A stretch of 64,000 nt of DNA, from positions 2,180,820 through 2,244,819 of the forward strand of contig NZ_KI912105.1 of NCBI RefSeq assembly GCF_000517065.1. The letters are read 5' to 3'. Below, one piece after another: positions 1 to 8,656 of this stretch. Positions within the stretch are counted from its first letter, which is position 1; each line of letters opens with the position of its first letter. The DNA is from Alkaliflexus imshenetskii DSM 15055. GTDB lineage: Bacteria; Bacteroidota; Bacteroidia; Bacteroidales; Marinilabiliaceae. The notes beneath the pieces were generated by a model. The model had not been told where the DNA came from. It did not search any database and saw only the letters and a program-made list of their open reading frames with translations. The position numbers and the translations under genes are program-made.

Positions 1-223
1 CTGTATTAAAGGGTTTAAATGCTTCAAACGCAGTTTCGCTATTGAGCGGCAAAAATCAACTACTCATCGAAATTTGTTTGTAGGCATTTATAGGATGGAA
101 TAATTTTGGCCTTGAATTGAGTCTGCAGGGAACATTCTCATATACCATCTGTTTTGGGTTTGGAGTAGACTTGACCACCCATACCAGCATTGCTGGAGTT
201 TTAATTCGTGAATTATTAAGCTA
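1..223. other. Left-edge region upstream of the efflux operon
   Basis: No complete gene is visible. Two + strand frames are open from the window edge, one to a stop at 81-83 and one to a stop at 101-103, so the C-terminus of an upstream gene may lie here, but neither tail is recognisable. RND efflux operons of Bacteroidota often follow a TetR-type regulator, which is only a guess here. The rest is the leader of the tolC-like gene, with a good promoter at 77-108. Confidence 0.4.
77..108 (+). promoter_or_regulatory. Bacteroidota-type promoter of the RND efflux operon
   Basis: TTTG at 77-80, a 20-base spacer and TAATTTTG at 101-108 match the Bacteroidota primary sigma consensus (TTTG, about 19 bases, TAnnTTTG). 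The predicted start of transcription is near 115, giving a leader of about 110 nt before the ATG at 224. The match to both elements with near-ideal spacing makes this one of the better promoters in the window. Confidence 0.6.
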
Positions 224-1606
224 ATGAAGAAGAGAAGTATGTGTTTATTTATTAGTAGGCGATTACAAGTGTTGGTAGTATTTTCCTTTTTCCTAATCCG
301 GATTGATGCCCAAGTGCAGGTTAAGTCCTATACTTTGCAGGAGGCTCTGGATCATGCATCAGAAAATGCATATCAAAAAATCAGTTCAGATTATGATGTG
401 GCATCTGCCAAAAAGAAAATATGGGAGACGATAGCCACCGGATTGCCGCAAGTTGATTTTTCATCACAGTATAACCACTCCCTCGACTTAGCAAAAAGTC
501 TTTTGCCAATTGAGTTTTTTCCTGAGGAGAACTGGCCATCCGGAGCTCAGCCGGGCGATAAAATACCTGTTGCTTTTGGTACCTCTTATGATGCCAATTT
601 TGCGGTGGGTGTTTCTCAGCTGATATTTGATGGCTCCTATTTTGTTGGTATTCAGGCCACGCGGGTTTTTCTTGAGCTTACCGAGCAACAGCAACGCAAA
701 ACCGAAGTGGAAATACGCAACGGGGTAGCGCAGGCGTATTTCATCGCCCTGAGTGCAAGAGAAAACCGTAATGCTTTCACCGAGCTGCTTAAAGTAAATG
801 AGGAGATTTTGCGCGAAACGCGTGCGCAGTTTTCCAGCGGTTTTGTAGAGTCGATGGACGTATCGCAAATGGAACTGTTGGTGAACGACTCCCGCAAAAG
901 GTTGATGGAGGTGAGCCGCAACGAAGAGGTGGCGCTGGCTGTGTTGCGCTTTTCGATGGGACTTAATCCAACCGACGAAATTGAACTTTCCGATTCGCTT
1001 ACATATCTATCGGGACGTATCATAGCCGGAGGCATGCCAATGGAGATTCTGGTGCCCGATACGCATGTGGATTATCAACTGGCCATGAGCAATGAGGAGA
1101 GCCAACGGCTGTATCTTAAGAACGAGCGTGTACAATACCTTCCGAAGATCAGTGCATTTTACAACTATCAAAAGATGGGATTTGCTGATGACTGGAATCT
1201 TTTTGATGAAAAATGGCATAAAGCCCAGATGGTTGGTTTAAAGGTTAGTGTGCCAATTTTCTCCTCGGGAATGCGATATGCACGCGTTCAGCAGCAGAAG
1301 TTAAGTTATCAGAAGAGCCAGAACGAGCGCGAAATGGTGCTGCACGACCTCTACAACCGCTTTTTAACCGCGCAGGCCGATATGCGAAGCAGTTACGACA
1401 ACTATCTGTATAGCATCGAGAATCGTAAGCTGGCACTCGATATTCTTGAGAAAACCAGGGTGAAGTTTAGCCATGGCATCGCTTCCAGTTCTGAGTACAC
1501 ACAGCAGCAGAGCCAGTATATTCAGGCGCATCTTGGATATGTGCAGTCCGCCGTTAACCTAATGAATGCCCATATTGCACTATTAAAAGCTACCGGTCAG
1601 CTATAG
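224..1606 (+). CDS. TolC-family outer membrane efflux protein
   Basis: Outer-membrane channel of a tripartite efflux pump. The 460-residue product has a signal peptide (basic start, hydrophobic stretch at about 13-27, likely cleavage near residue 29) and then the long helical architecture of the outer membrane efflux protein family. The internal duplication is suggested by two similar helical segments, at about 150-250 and 350-455, rich in Gln, Asn and Ala. The length is normal for Bacteroidota TolC homologues. It is the first gene of an operon with the adaptor (stop-to-start gap of 54 bases if the adaptor starts at 1661) and the RND pump. The substrate cannot be deduced. The family assignment is secure. 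Confidence 0.9.
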   Translation: MKKRSMCLFISRRLQVLVVFSFFLIRIDAQVQVKSYTLQEALDHASENAYQKISSDYDVASAKKKIWETIATGLPQVDFSSQYNHSLDLAKSLLPIEFFPEENWPSGAQPGDKIPVAFGTSYDANFAVGVSQLIFDGSYFVGIQATRVFLELTEQQQRKTEVEIRNGVAQAYFIALSARENRNAFTELLKVNEEILRETRAQFSSGFVESMDVSQMELLVNDSRKRLMEVSRNEEVALAVLRFSMGLNPTDEIELSDSLTYLSGRIIAGGMPMEILVPDTHVDYQLAMSNEESQRLYLKNERVQYLPKISAFYNYQKMGFADDWNLFDEKWHKAQMVGLKVSVPIFSSGMRYARVQQQKLSYQKSQNEREMVLHDLYNRFLTAQADMRSSYDNYLYSIENRKLALDILEKTRVKFSHGIASSSEYTQQQSQYIQAHLGYVQSAVNLMNAHIALLKATGQL

Positions 1607-1660
1607 CACCGGAAAAGTTTGTTTTATATTTTATGTGAGACCATTAATGTGATTATAATA

Positions 1661-2800
1661 ATGAAAAGTAAATTGATTCTTTGGCCAATGATTTCCGGTT
1701 ACCTCTTTCTGTCGGCTTGTGGTTCGCGTGTGGCAGACGAAAACTGGGAGAAAGCTGATCAACTGGCTGAATACAAGGTTCAGATGGAAGATCTACGGAA
1801 GAAGATAGCTCAACTAGAGCGTGAACTAAATATTGTTGACGATAAATCAACGGTGAATGTGGAGATTACTCCGGTGGTGAAAACCAACTTTGAACATTTT
1901 GTTGATGTAATGGGACGGGTACAATCTGACCAGAATTTGCTGGTGAGTCCTGAGTCTGCCGGTAATATTGTTGAGATTCTGGTTAAGGAGGGCGACAGGG
2001 TTACTAAAGGTCAGGTGCTTGCACGGCTAAATACCGATGCTCTGGATCGTTCTGTACAGGAATTGGAGGTGAATCTGGAGTTGGCCAACACACTTTTTGA
2101 GCGTCAGGAGATGTTGTGGAAACAAAATATTGGCAGTGAGGTGCAATATCTTCAAGCCAAATCAAACAAGGAGTCACTGGAGCGCAGGCTGGAAGGGCTT
2201 AAAGCGCAACGTGCCATGGCAGTAATCACCTCACCGGTAACAGGTGTGGTGGACGACTTAATTCAGAAACGTGGTGAGATGGCCGGCCCCGCAACTCCTT
2301 TTGCACGTATCGTAAACCTCGATAAGGTCTATATTACCGCAGATGTTTCTGAGGTTTATCTCAATCAGGTGCGCCACGGCGATTCAATTCAAGTCTATTT
2401 TCCGGTTCTGGATTTAACACGTAACGCCATCATTGCCCGCACGTCATCGGTGCTTGACCCTGACAGTCGTACTTTCAGAATCCGGATTGAACTGGACAAC
2501 TCACGCAACCAAATTCGACCCAACCTGATGGCTGTCCTCAAACTAAGGACTTACCAGAACCAGGAAGCAGTGGTTGTACCTTCCATACTGATAAAACGTG
2601 ATTTTGTTGGTGACTTTCTTTTTGTTGCCGAGGAGAACAATGGCCGCACTGTGGCCCGCAAACGTTATATCGAGCGTGGATTAAACGACAATAACAATAC
2701 GGTAGTCTATTCGGGGTTAAATTCAGGTGATGGCATTATCACTCTGGGTTATGGTCAGGTGGTAGATGGTACCGTTTTGAATCATACCGGGCTAAACTAA
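1661..2800 (+). CDS. RND efflux periplasmic adaptor (membrane fusion lipoprotein)
   Basis: Periplasmic adaptor that links the RND pump to the TolC-like channel. The ATG at 1661 is preferred over the upstream in-frame ATG at 1619 because it gives a clean lipoprotein signal: MKSK, a hydrophobic core and an LSAC lipobox with the lipidated Cys near residue 20. A coiled coil follows (about 30-60), then a biotinyl/lipoyl-like half motif with VSPESAGNIVEILVKEGDRV, a helical hairpin (about 120-175), the second lipoyl half (VITSPVTGVVDD) and a beta-barrel domain. At 379 residues the size is usual for HlyD/AcrA-type adaptors. It sits between the channel gene and the pump gene. Confidence 0.9.
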   Translation: MKSKLILWPMISGYLFLSACGSRVADENWEKADQLAEYKVQMEDLRKKIAQLERELNIVDDKSTVNVEITPVVKTNFEHFVDVMGRVQSDQNLLVSPESAGNIVEILVKEGDRVTKGQVLARLNTDALDRSVQELEVNLELANTLFERQEMLWKQNIGSEVQYLQAKSNKESLERRLEGLKAQRAMAVITSPVTGVVDDLIQKRGEMAGPATPFARIVNLDKVYITADVSEVYLNQVRHGDSIQVYFPVLDLTRNAIIARTSSVLDPDSRTFRIRIELDNSRNQIRPNLMAVLKLRTYQNQEAVVVPSILIKRDFVGDFLFVAEENNGRTVARKRYIERGLNDNNNTVVYSGLNSGDGIITLGYGQVVDGTVLNHTGLN

Positions 2801-2848
2801 AATAGTGCGATAACGTGCTGGCGTTTAATATTTAATCCCAGACATCAT

Positions 2849-2898
2849 CTCTCCTTATTAACTTACGGGCTTGTATTGCTTTAAGCCCGCCGGGAGAG
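2849..2898 (+). other. Two-tier stem-loop between adaptor and pump genes
   Basis: Inside the 143-base gap between the adaptor and the RND pump, CGGGCTT (2866-2872) pairs with AAGCCCG (2883-2889), and flanking CTCTCC (2849-2854) pairs with GGAGAG (2893-2898). There is no U-tract directly after it, so it is not a classical terminator. It may attenuate or stabilise the operon mRNA; this is inference from pairing only. Confidence 0.4.
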
Positions 2899-2943
2899 GT
2901 TGTATTTTTTCTATTCATTTTCCATTTATAACATTCTAGCCAA

Positions 2944-5900
2944 ATGGAGCATATTAAAGACGGAGATATCAGTCACAGACAGTTTAAGCCTACTTTTTGG
3001 GCACTCGCCAATAAGAATACAATTTATATATTGACTTTCTTTTTATTGCTGGGCGGAATAATGACCTATAGAGGTTTGCAACGGGAGTTGTTTCCCGAGA
3101 TAGTCATCCCTTACATTATGGTAAGCACACCATATCCCGGAAATAGTCCTCCCGATATTGAGAACCTCATTACCCGCCCAATAGAGAAGCAACTTAAAGG
3201 GTTGAACGGTGTTAAAAGGTTGTCTTCGGCTTCTTTTCAGGACATGAGCCTTATCGTGGTTGAGTTTGATGCCGATGTAGATGTAAAGATTGCCTTGCAG
3301 GATGTAAAGGATCAGGTGGATAAATCTAAAAATGATCTGCCCGACGATTTGGATACGGATCCCATCGTGGAGGATATTGATTTTTCTGAGTTTCCGGTGA
3401 TAAATATTAACCTTTCGGGTGATTACAGCCTGATAGAGCTTAAGAAGTTTGCCGAGGATTTGCAGGAAGAGTTTGAATCGTTGCGTGAGGTACGAGAGGC
3501 AGATATACGTGGAGTTGATGAGCGGGAGATAAAGATTCATGCCGATCCGCTAAAGTTGGAGGCTTTTAACCTCACCTTTTTTGATATTGAGCAGGCTGTG
3601 ATGAGCGAAAATGTCACCATTGGAGCTGGCGAGATTTTAGTGGATGGCACCCGTCGATCGGTACGTACGGAAGCCAACTATCGCACCATTGAGGAATTGG
3701 GGTCAACCATCGTAAAATTTGAGAACGATAAAATCGTTTATCTGCGCGATGTGGCCGAGATTATTGATGGTTTTGAGGAGAAAAGCTCCATTTCGAGGCT
3801 TAACCATCAGCCAGTGGTTACTTTGAGTATTGTGAAGAAAAGCGGAGAGAACCTTCTGGACGCTACCGAAAAGATTTTTAAGATTATTGAAGCGCGGCAA
3901 AAGAGCAACATGCTGCCTCCTGACCTTACAGTGACCATCACCGACGACCAGTCGGTATATATCCGCGATCAGATAAGTAATCTCGAGAACTCAATTATTT
4001 TAGGAATGATTCTGGTGATGCTGGTGTTGTATCTTTTTATGGGTATCAGAAACGCCTTGTTTTCCGGAATTGCAATCCCAATGTCAATGTTTATCTCTTT
4101 CCTGATACTGGGAGAGATTGGATATACTATCAATACCATGGTTCTCTTTAGCTTGTTGCTTGCGCTGGGAATGCTAGTGGATAATGCCATAGTGGTGGTT
4201 GAGAACTCGTACCGACTTTTTGAGGAGGGCTACTCACGTATGGAAGCGATAAAGAAGGGTGTGAGTGAAATTGCCATTCCCATTATCTCGTCCACTGCAA
4301 CCACGTTGGCAGCATTTTTCCCGTTATTGTTCTGGCCCGGAATTGTGGGAGAGTTTATGAAATATCTACCCATCACATTGATCATTGTGCTGTCGTCGTC
4401 GCTTTTTGTAGCATTGGTACTAAATCCGGTTTTTGCGGCAAGGTTCATGGCCATAGAAGATCCCGGCAAGAAGGTGAATCACAAACAACTTTTTTTAATC
4501 ACCGGTCTGATATCTGTTATTGGCATCATTTTTTACATTGTTGGCAATATTCTCGTAGGGAACATCCTACAGTTGCCGTTGTTGCTGAGTTTGTTAAATG
4601 TGTTTCTGCTTAAACCGGCAGCATGGAAGTTCCAGAACCGGCTGCTTCCCTGGCTCGAGAACCGCTACGAAGCAACGCTGAAACTCGCTTTGGGCAAACG
4701 TACATCTGTTTGGTTGTTGGTGGGAATGGTGGGAATGTTTATTTTCTCAGTCGTCTTTTTTGCATCGTCGGTACCCAATGTGATATTTTTCCCTGAGAGT
4801 GATCCTAAAACGGTTTACATAACCATGGAGTTGCCTTTGGGAACCGACATCGACAAAACGGATGAGGCTGCTCAGCGTGCCGAGGAGATTGTGTATGGCG
4901 TACTGGAGCCCTATAAGCACATTGTGAGTTCGGTAGGGGTAAATGTGGGCAATGCACGTGGCGATTTTTTTGAACCCGGCAGAGCTCCCAACAAAACCCT
5001 CTTTATTATCACTTTTGAGGAGTATGAGTTTCGCGATGGCATCAGCACATCCAAGGTGATGCAACAATTAACCGAAGCTTTGAAGGCTTTTACCGGCGCT
5101 AAATTTTTCGTAGAGAAAGAGGAAAATGGCCCGCCCGTAGGTAAACCAATTAATCTGGAGTTGGCGGGAGATGATTTTAACAGGCTGGTGGCAATTGCCG
5201 AAGATGTGAAACGACACATTGATGAGGTTCAGATACCAGGCATCGAAAACCTGGAGATGGACATAAACATCAGCAAGCCGGAAATGCGCGTGAATATCGA
5301 CAGGGAAATGGTACGGCGACTTGGCCTTTCCACACAGATGGTAGCAGGGTCACTGCGTACCGCTTTGTATGGCAGCAGGGTAGATAAGTTCAAGGATGGT
5401 GAAGATGAATTCGATATTGTGTTGCGGCTGGAAGATCGCCACCGTAACAATGTGGCATCACTAATGAACATGAAGCTAAAGGTTGAAAAAGATGGAAAGA
5501 GCTATCACATTCCGGTGTCATCGGTGGCGCGCTTTACGTACGATACCACATACGAAAATATCAAAAGGAAGAACAACACCCGTATGATTACTTTGTATTC
5601 GAACGTGATTGAGGGGTACAATGCAAATAAAATTAATGAGCGTATTCGTGATGTAATGGATAGCTATGAAATGCCCACAGGTTATAGGTGGGAGATGACC
5701 GGTGAGCAGGAGAACCAGCAGGAGACTTCAGAGTTTCTGCTAAAGGCGCTGATGATTGCCATTGCACTCATCGCAATGATTCTCATCACACAGTTTAACT
5801 CAGCCATTAAACCGCTTATTATTTTAGCTACCGTGGTGCTAAGTACAATAGGTGTATTCATGGGTCTCGGTACTTTCAGAATGGAGTTTGTAATTTTGAT

Positions 5901-6345
5901 GACTGGGGTCGGCATTGTATCACTTGCAGGAATTGTGGTTAATAATGGCATCGTGCTCATCGACTATATCGATTTAAAGCGCCGTGAGAAAAAAGAGTTG
6001 CTTGGGCTGCCCGAGAATGGCCGTTTATCACGCGAAGATGAGAAAGCTGCCATTATTGCTGCCGGAAAGACGCGTCTTCGCCCGGTGTTGCTCACAGCCA
6101 TCACCACCATTTTAGGGTTGATACCATTGGCCATCGGTCTCAACTTCGATTTTTTCGGATTGTTCTCGGAGTTTAATCCACGTATCTATTTCGGTGGTGA
6201 CAATGCCGCATTCTGGGGGCCAATGTCTACCACAGTGATTTTTGGACTTACAACTTCAACCTTTCTCACTCTGATAATGGCACCTGTGATGTATATTATC
6301 GCGGTGCGTGTTCGCAACCGGTTTGTTAAGGAGAAAGTGGATTAA
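2944..6345 (+). CDS. RND efflux transporter permease (AcrB/HAE family)
   Basis: Proton-driven inner-membrane pump, 1133 residues. The first membrane segment is at about 28-46, followed by a large periplasmic loop and the membrane bundle around 350-500. The TM4 motif GMLVDNAIVVVEN contains D413 and N414; classical AcrB has two adjacent aspartates there, so the second proton-relay acid is Asn in this protein, as in many divergent Bacteroidota RND pumps. A second loop and membrane bundle form the C-terminal half. Length is slightly above the usual 1020-1060 because of an extended loop (about 510-560) and C-terminal part. It is the last gene of the operon; a strong terminator follows. Substrate unknown; drug or lipophile export is likely. 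Confidence 0.93.
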   Translation: MEHIKDGDISHRQFKPTFWALANKNTIYILTFFLLLGGIMTYRGLQRELFPEIVIPYIMVSTPYPGNSPPDIENLITRPIEKQLKGLNGVKRLSSASFQDMSLIVVEFDADVDVKIALQDVKDQVDKSKNDLPDDLDTDPIVEDIDFSEFPVININLSGDYSLIELKKFAEDLQEEFESLREVREADIRGVDEREIKIHADPLKLEAFNLTFFDIEQAVMSENVTIGAGEILVDGTRRSVRTEANYRTIEELGSTIVKFENDKIVYLRDVAEIIDGFEEKSSISRLNHQPVVTLSIVKKSGENLLDATEKIFKIIEARQKSNMLPPDLTVTITDDQSVYIRDQISNLENSIILGMILVMLVLYLFMGIRNALFSGIAIPMSMFISFLILGEIGYTINTMVLFSLLLALGMLVDNAIVVVENSYRLFEEGYSRMEAIKKGVSEIAIPIISSTATTLAAFFPLLFWPGIVGEFMKYLPITLIIVLSSSLFVALVLNPVFAARFMAIEDPGKKVNHKQLFLITGLISVIGIIFYIVGNILVGNILQLPLLLSLLNVFLLKPAAWKFQNRLLPWLENRYEATLKLALGKRTSVWLLVGMVGMFIFSVVFFASSVPNVIFFPESDPKTVYITMELPLGTDIDKTDEAAQRAEEIVYGVLEPYKHIVSSVGVNVGNARGDFFEPGRAPNKTLFIITFEEYEFRDGISTSKVMQQLTEALKAFTGAKFFVEKEENGPPVGKPINLELAGDDFNRLVAIAEDVKRHIDEVQIPGIENLEMDINISKPEMRVNIDREMVRRLGLSTQMVAGSLRTALYGSRVDKFKDGEDEFDIVLRLEDRHRNNVASLMNMKLKVEKDGKSYHIPVSSVARFTYDTTYENIKRKNNTRMITLYSNVIEGYNANKINERIRDVMDSYEMPTGYRWEMTGEQENQQETSEFLLKALMIAIALIAMILITQFNSAIKPLIILATVVLSTIGVFMGLGTFRMEFVILMTGVGIVSLAGIVVNNGIVLIDYIDLKRREKKELLGLPENGRLSREDEKAAIIAAGKTRLRPVLLTAITTILGLIPLAIGLNFDFFGLFSEFNPRIYFGGDNAAFWGPMSTTVIFGLTTSTFLTLIMAPVMYIIAVRVRNRFVKEKVD

Positions 6346-6364
6346 GGTTATATATAATAGCAAG

Positions 6365-6409
6365 ATAAAGCAAATGCGGTGCATGATTCATACACCGCAT
6401 TTGCTTTAT
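6365..6409. terminator. Bidirectional terminator between RND pump and Na/Pi cotransporter
   Basis: A perfect 17-bp inverted repeat (6365-6381 with 6393-6409) with an 11-base loop. AT-rich ends provide U-tracts in both directions, and the flanking genes converge, so it should serve both. Confidence 0.85.
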
Positions 6410-6451
6410 TTAAATCTTTGTGGACTATCGATTCTTCAGAGGTAATTTAAT

Positions 6452-8152
6452 CTATTTTTTTGATGATACCTCTTTTAGTGCTTCTGAAACATTGATGGCA
6501 TAGTCTCCAAGTTTCTCGCACTCAGAGAAAATGTCATTGAAAAGGATGCCGGCCTCGTATGAGTAGACATTCTTCGAGAGATTGTCGAGGTGATCAGCCT
6601 TTAGCTGATTCCTGTAATTGTTGATCTGATCCTCAATTTGAACAGCCTTGTCGAGAATCACATGCTGCTCATCCACGTTGAGGTTGTCGCGCATAATTTC
6701 TAACGACTCTTCCACAAGATTGAACATCAGTTCCAGTTTCTCCATGGCCTCTTCGCTAAAGGTGATTTTTTTCTCGCGCATACGGTTAACTGAGCGGGCA
6801 AGGTTGAAATTACAATCACCTACACTCTCCAAATCACCTACAAGTTTGAGCATCGAACGCATGCGCCGGCGCCCTTGTTCACTTATTTTGTGCTGTGATA
6901 CCTGACTCAGATAGTTGGTGATTTCCACCTCCACATTGTCGCAAATGCCTTCGTATTTCTGAATTTTGGTGTAGAGCTTGTTGAATTTCTTATCACTGGT
7001 TTCGTATAATAGTTTTCTGAAGAAACCAAACATTTTTGAAGTGTGTTTTGCAAAAAACTGCACCTCTTTTTTGGCTTGCAGAAGCGACAGTTCCGGAGTG
7101 CTCAACATGCCGGTGGTAATAAATTTCAGGCGGAAGTCCTCTTCTGAATCTTTGTCACGCTGTGGAATCATCTTTATCACCAGTTTTTGAAGCAGAGGTG
7201 TAAACCAAATAAAAATGAGTACATTAAGAATGTTGAAAGAGGTGTGGAAGAGGGCCAGGGCAGTAGGAATTGCTGCAGGCGACTCTGAGGGTGACACACC
7301 GTTGTGATGCGTTACAAAGTGATCAATCCAATATGTGAATTGGTTGAATATAGCCAGCATCCAGATAACACCAAGCAAGTTAAATATAAGGTGTACGCGT
7401 GCGGCACGCTTGGCACTCAGATTGCCTACCGATGCTGCTATATTGGATGTGACAGTGGTACCGATATTTTCGCCTAGAACCATCGCCGCAGCCATCGGGA
7501 ACTCAATCCATCCCTGATTACACATTACGAATGTAAGTGCCATTGTTGCAGAAGAGGATTGTATGATAACGGTTAAAAGGGTGCCAATGCCCAGGAAAAT
7601 GAGCGTAGAGGTGAACCCAAGGCCGGTAAAACGCTCCACAAAGCTCATGATTTCGGGGTTCTCATTGATGTTGGGTACTGAGTTTTTGAGGAAATCGAGA
7701 CCCAAAAAGAGCAAAGCAAACCCGAGCAGGAATTCGCCCCATGAGCGTCGGTTGCCTATTCTGCTAAAGATAAGCGGCAGGGCAATGGCAATCATTGGCA
7801 ACGAATAATCGCTGATGGCAACTTTAAACCCGAAGAGTGTAATAACCCATCCTGTAACTGTGGTTCCTATGTTGGCGCCCATAATAACCCCTATAGATTC
7901 TTTAAGGGTTATGAGACCGGCGTTTACAAAACCTACAACCATCACAGTAGTTGCGGAGGATGATTGCACCACGGTGGTAACAAAAAATCCTGTCAAAACG
8001 CCAAAAAACCTGTTGGAGGTCATGGCTGACAGGATGCTTCTCATTTTTGATCCGGCTACTTTTTGAAGCGATTCACTCATCATCTTCATTCCAAACAGGA
8101 ACATCCCGAGTGAACCGACCATGGTCAGGAAGTCGAAAAAAGAATAGTTCAT
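6452..8152 (-). CDS. Na/Pi cotransporter family protein with PhoU-like tail
   Basis: Sodium-dependent phosphate cotransporter of the NptA/YjbB type, in the inner membrane. The 566-residue protein carries the two inverted Na_Pi_cotrans repeats, each with the signature QSSSA (residues 63-67 and 198-202), and about nine membrane segments to residue 325. The cytoplasmic C-terminal part (about 350-560) is helical and PhoU-like, as is common in this family. Bacterial members can import or export phosphate. It is a single gene, convergent with the RND operon, with its own -7 element at 8246-8253. It belongs with the PiT, Pst and porin genes to the phosphate theme of this region. Confidence 0.88.
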   Translation of the reverse strand: MNYSFFDFLTMVGSLGMFLFGMKMMSESLQKVAGSKMRSILSAMTSNRFFGVLTGFFVTTVVQSSSATTVMVVGFVNAGLITLKESIGVIMGANIGTTVTGWVITLFGFKVAISDYSLPMIAIALPLIFSRIGNRRSWGEFLLGFALLFLGLDFLKNSVPNINENPEIMSFVERFTGLGFTSTLIFLGIGTLLTVIIQSSSATMALTFVMCNQGWIEFPMAAAMVLGENIGTTVTSNIAASVGNLSAKRAARVHLIFNLLGVIWMLAIFNQFTYWIDHFVTHHNGVSPSESPAAIPTALALFHTSFNILNVLIFIWFTPLLQKLVIKMIPQRDKDSEEDFRLKFITTGMLSTPELSLLQAKKEVQFFAKHTSKMFGFFRKLLYETSDKKFNKLYTKIQKYEGICDNVEVEITNYLSQVSQHKISEQGRRRMRSMLKLVGDLESVGDCNFNLARSVNRMREKKITFSEEAMEKLELMFNLVEESLEIMRDNLNVDEQHVILDKAVQIEDQINNYRNQLKADHLDNLSKNVYSYEAGILFNDIFSECEKLGDYAINVSEALKEVSSKK

Positions 8153-8245
8153 TGTTCTTGTGTGTTGGCGGTAGTCCTTTTGGCAATGATTCGCCTGCTT
8201 CTGACATTTAGAAGATTACCGCGTGCAATTATTTGTTGACGGTTA

Positions 8246-8253
8246 CAAAAATA
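8246..8253 (-). promoter_or_regulatory. -7 element of the Na/Pi cotransporter gene
   Basis: On the minus strand this reads TATTTTTG, matching TAnnTTTG, about 93 bases before the start codon. No convincing -33 element was found. Confidence 0.4.
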
Positions 8254-8622
8254 GACTTTTTTCTTTTTGCAGGAAATCTGTTTACCCGGTTTTTATGCAT
8301 ACGGCATTGCAATCATTGTTGCTTCAGGCCGAAATGGTTTCATTGTCAAGATAACCAGTCTGTTGCAAACCAATGTTGATTTCTCCTTTTTGGTATGATT
8401 TTACATAGCGTCATTTCTGTTATCTATTTCTTGAAGTGCGAGCAAATCTGTTCTGAATGAATTACGGCTTAAATTCCCAAATGGCAAAGATTACCCTGAT
8501 TGCCTTTCAGAAGATGATTCCGTAACCCTCTCAATGGTATTTCCTTTTCCCACTTACGTTTAAAGTTCACAATAAAAATGCAATATTCCTGCTTTTTAAT
8601 GACAACGATACGCTTTTTACTT

Positions 8623-8630
8623 TAAGTTTG
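8623..8630 (+). promoter_or_regulatory. -7 element of the SulP transporter gene
   Basis: TAAGTTTG matches TAnnTTTG and lies 26 bases before the ATG at 8657, which would give a very short leader. No clear TTTG is seen at the -33 position. Confidence 0.4.
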
Positions 8631-8656
8631 TACTTTATTTAAATCCGATATGTGTT

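Larger units (their letters stand above)
8153..8656. other. Divergent intergenic region, NptA-like / SulP
   Basis: About 500 bases between two divergently transcribed transporter genes. It holds a -7 element for each side, described separately. I see no credible open frame, RNA gene, strong hairpin or repeat in the middle part (8260-8620), and no Pho-box-like 11-bp ladder. Confidence 0.5.

Noticed and set aside
1-103. C-terminus of a TetR-type regulator at the left edge
   Set aside because: Two frames are open from the edge but too short to recognise; the idea rests only on common gene order.
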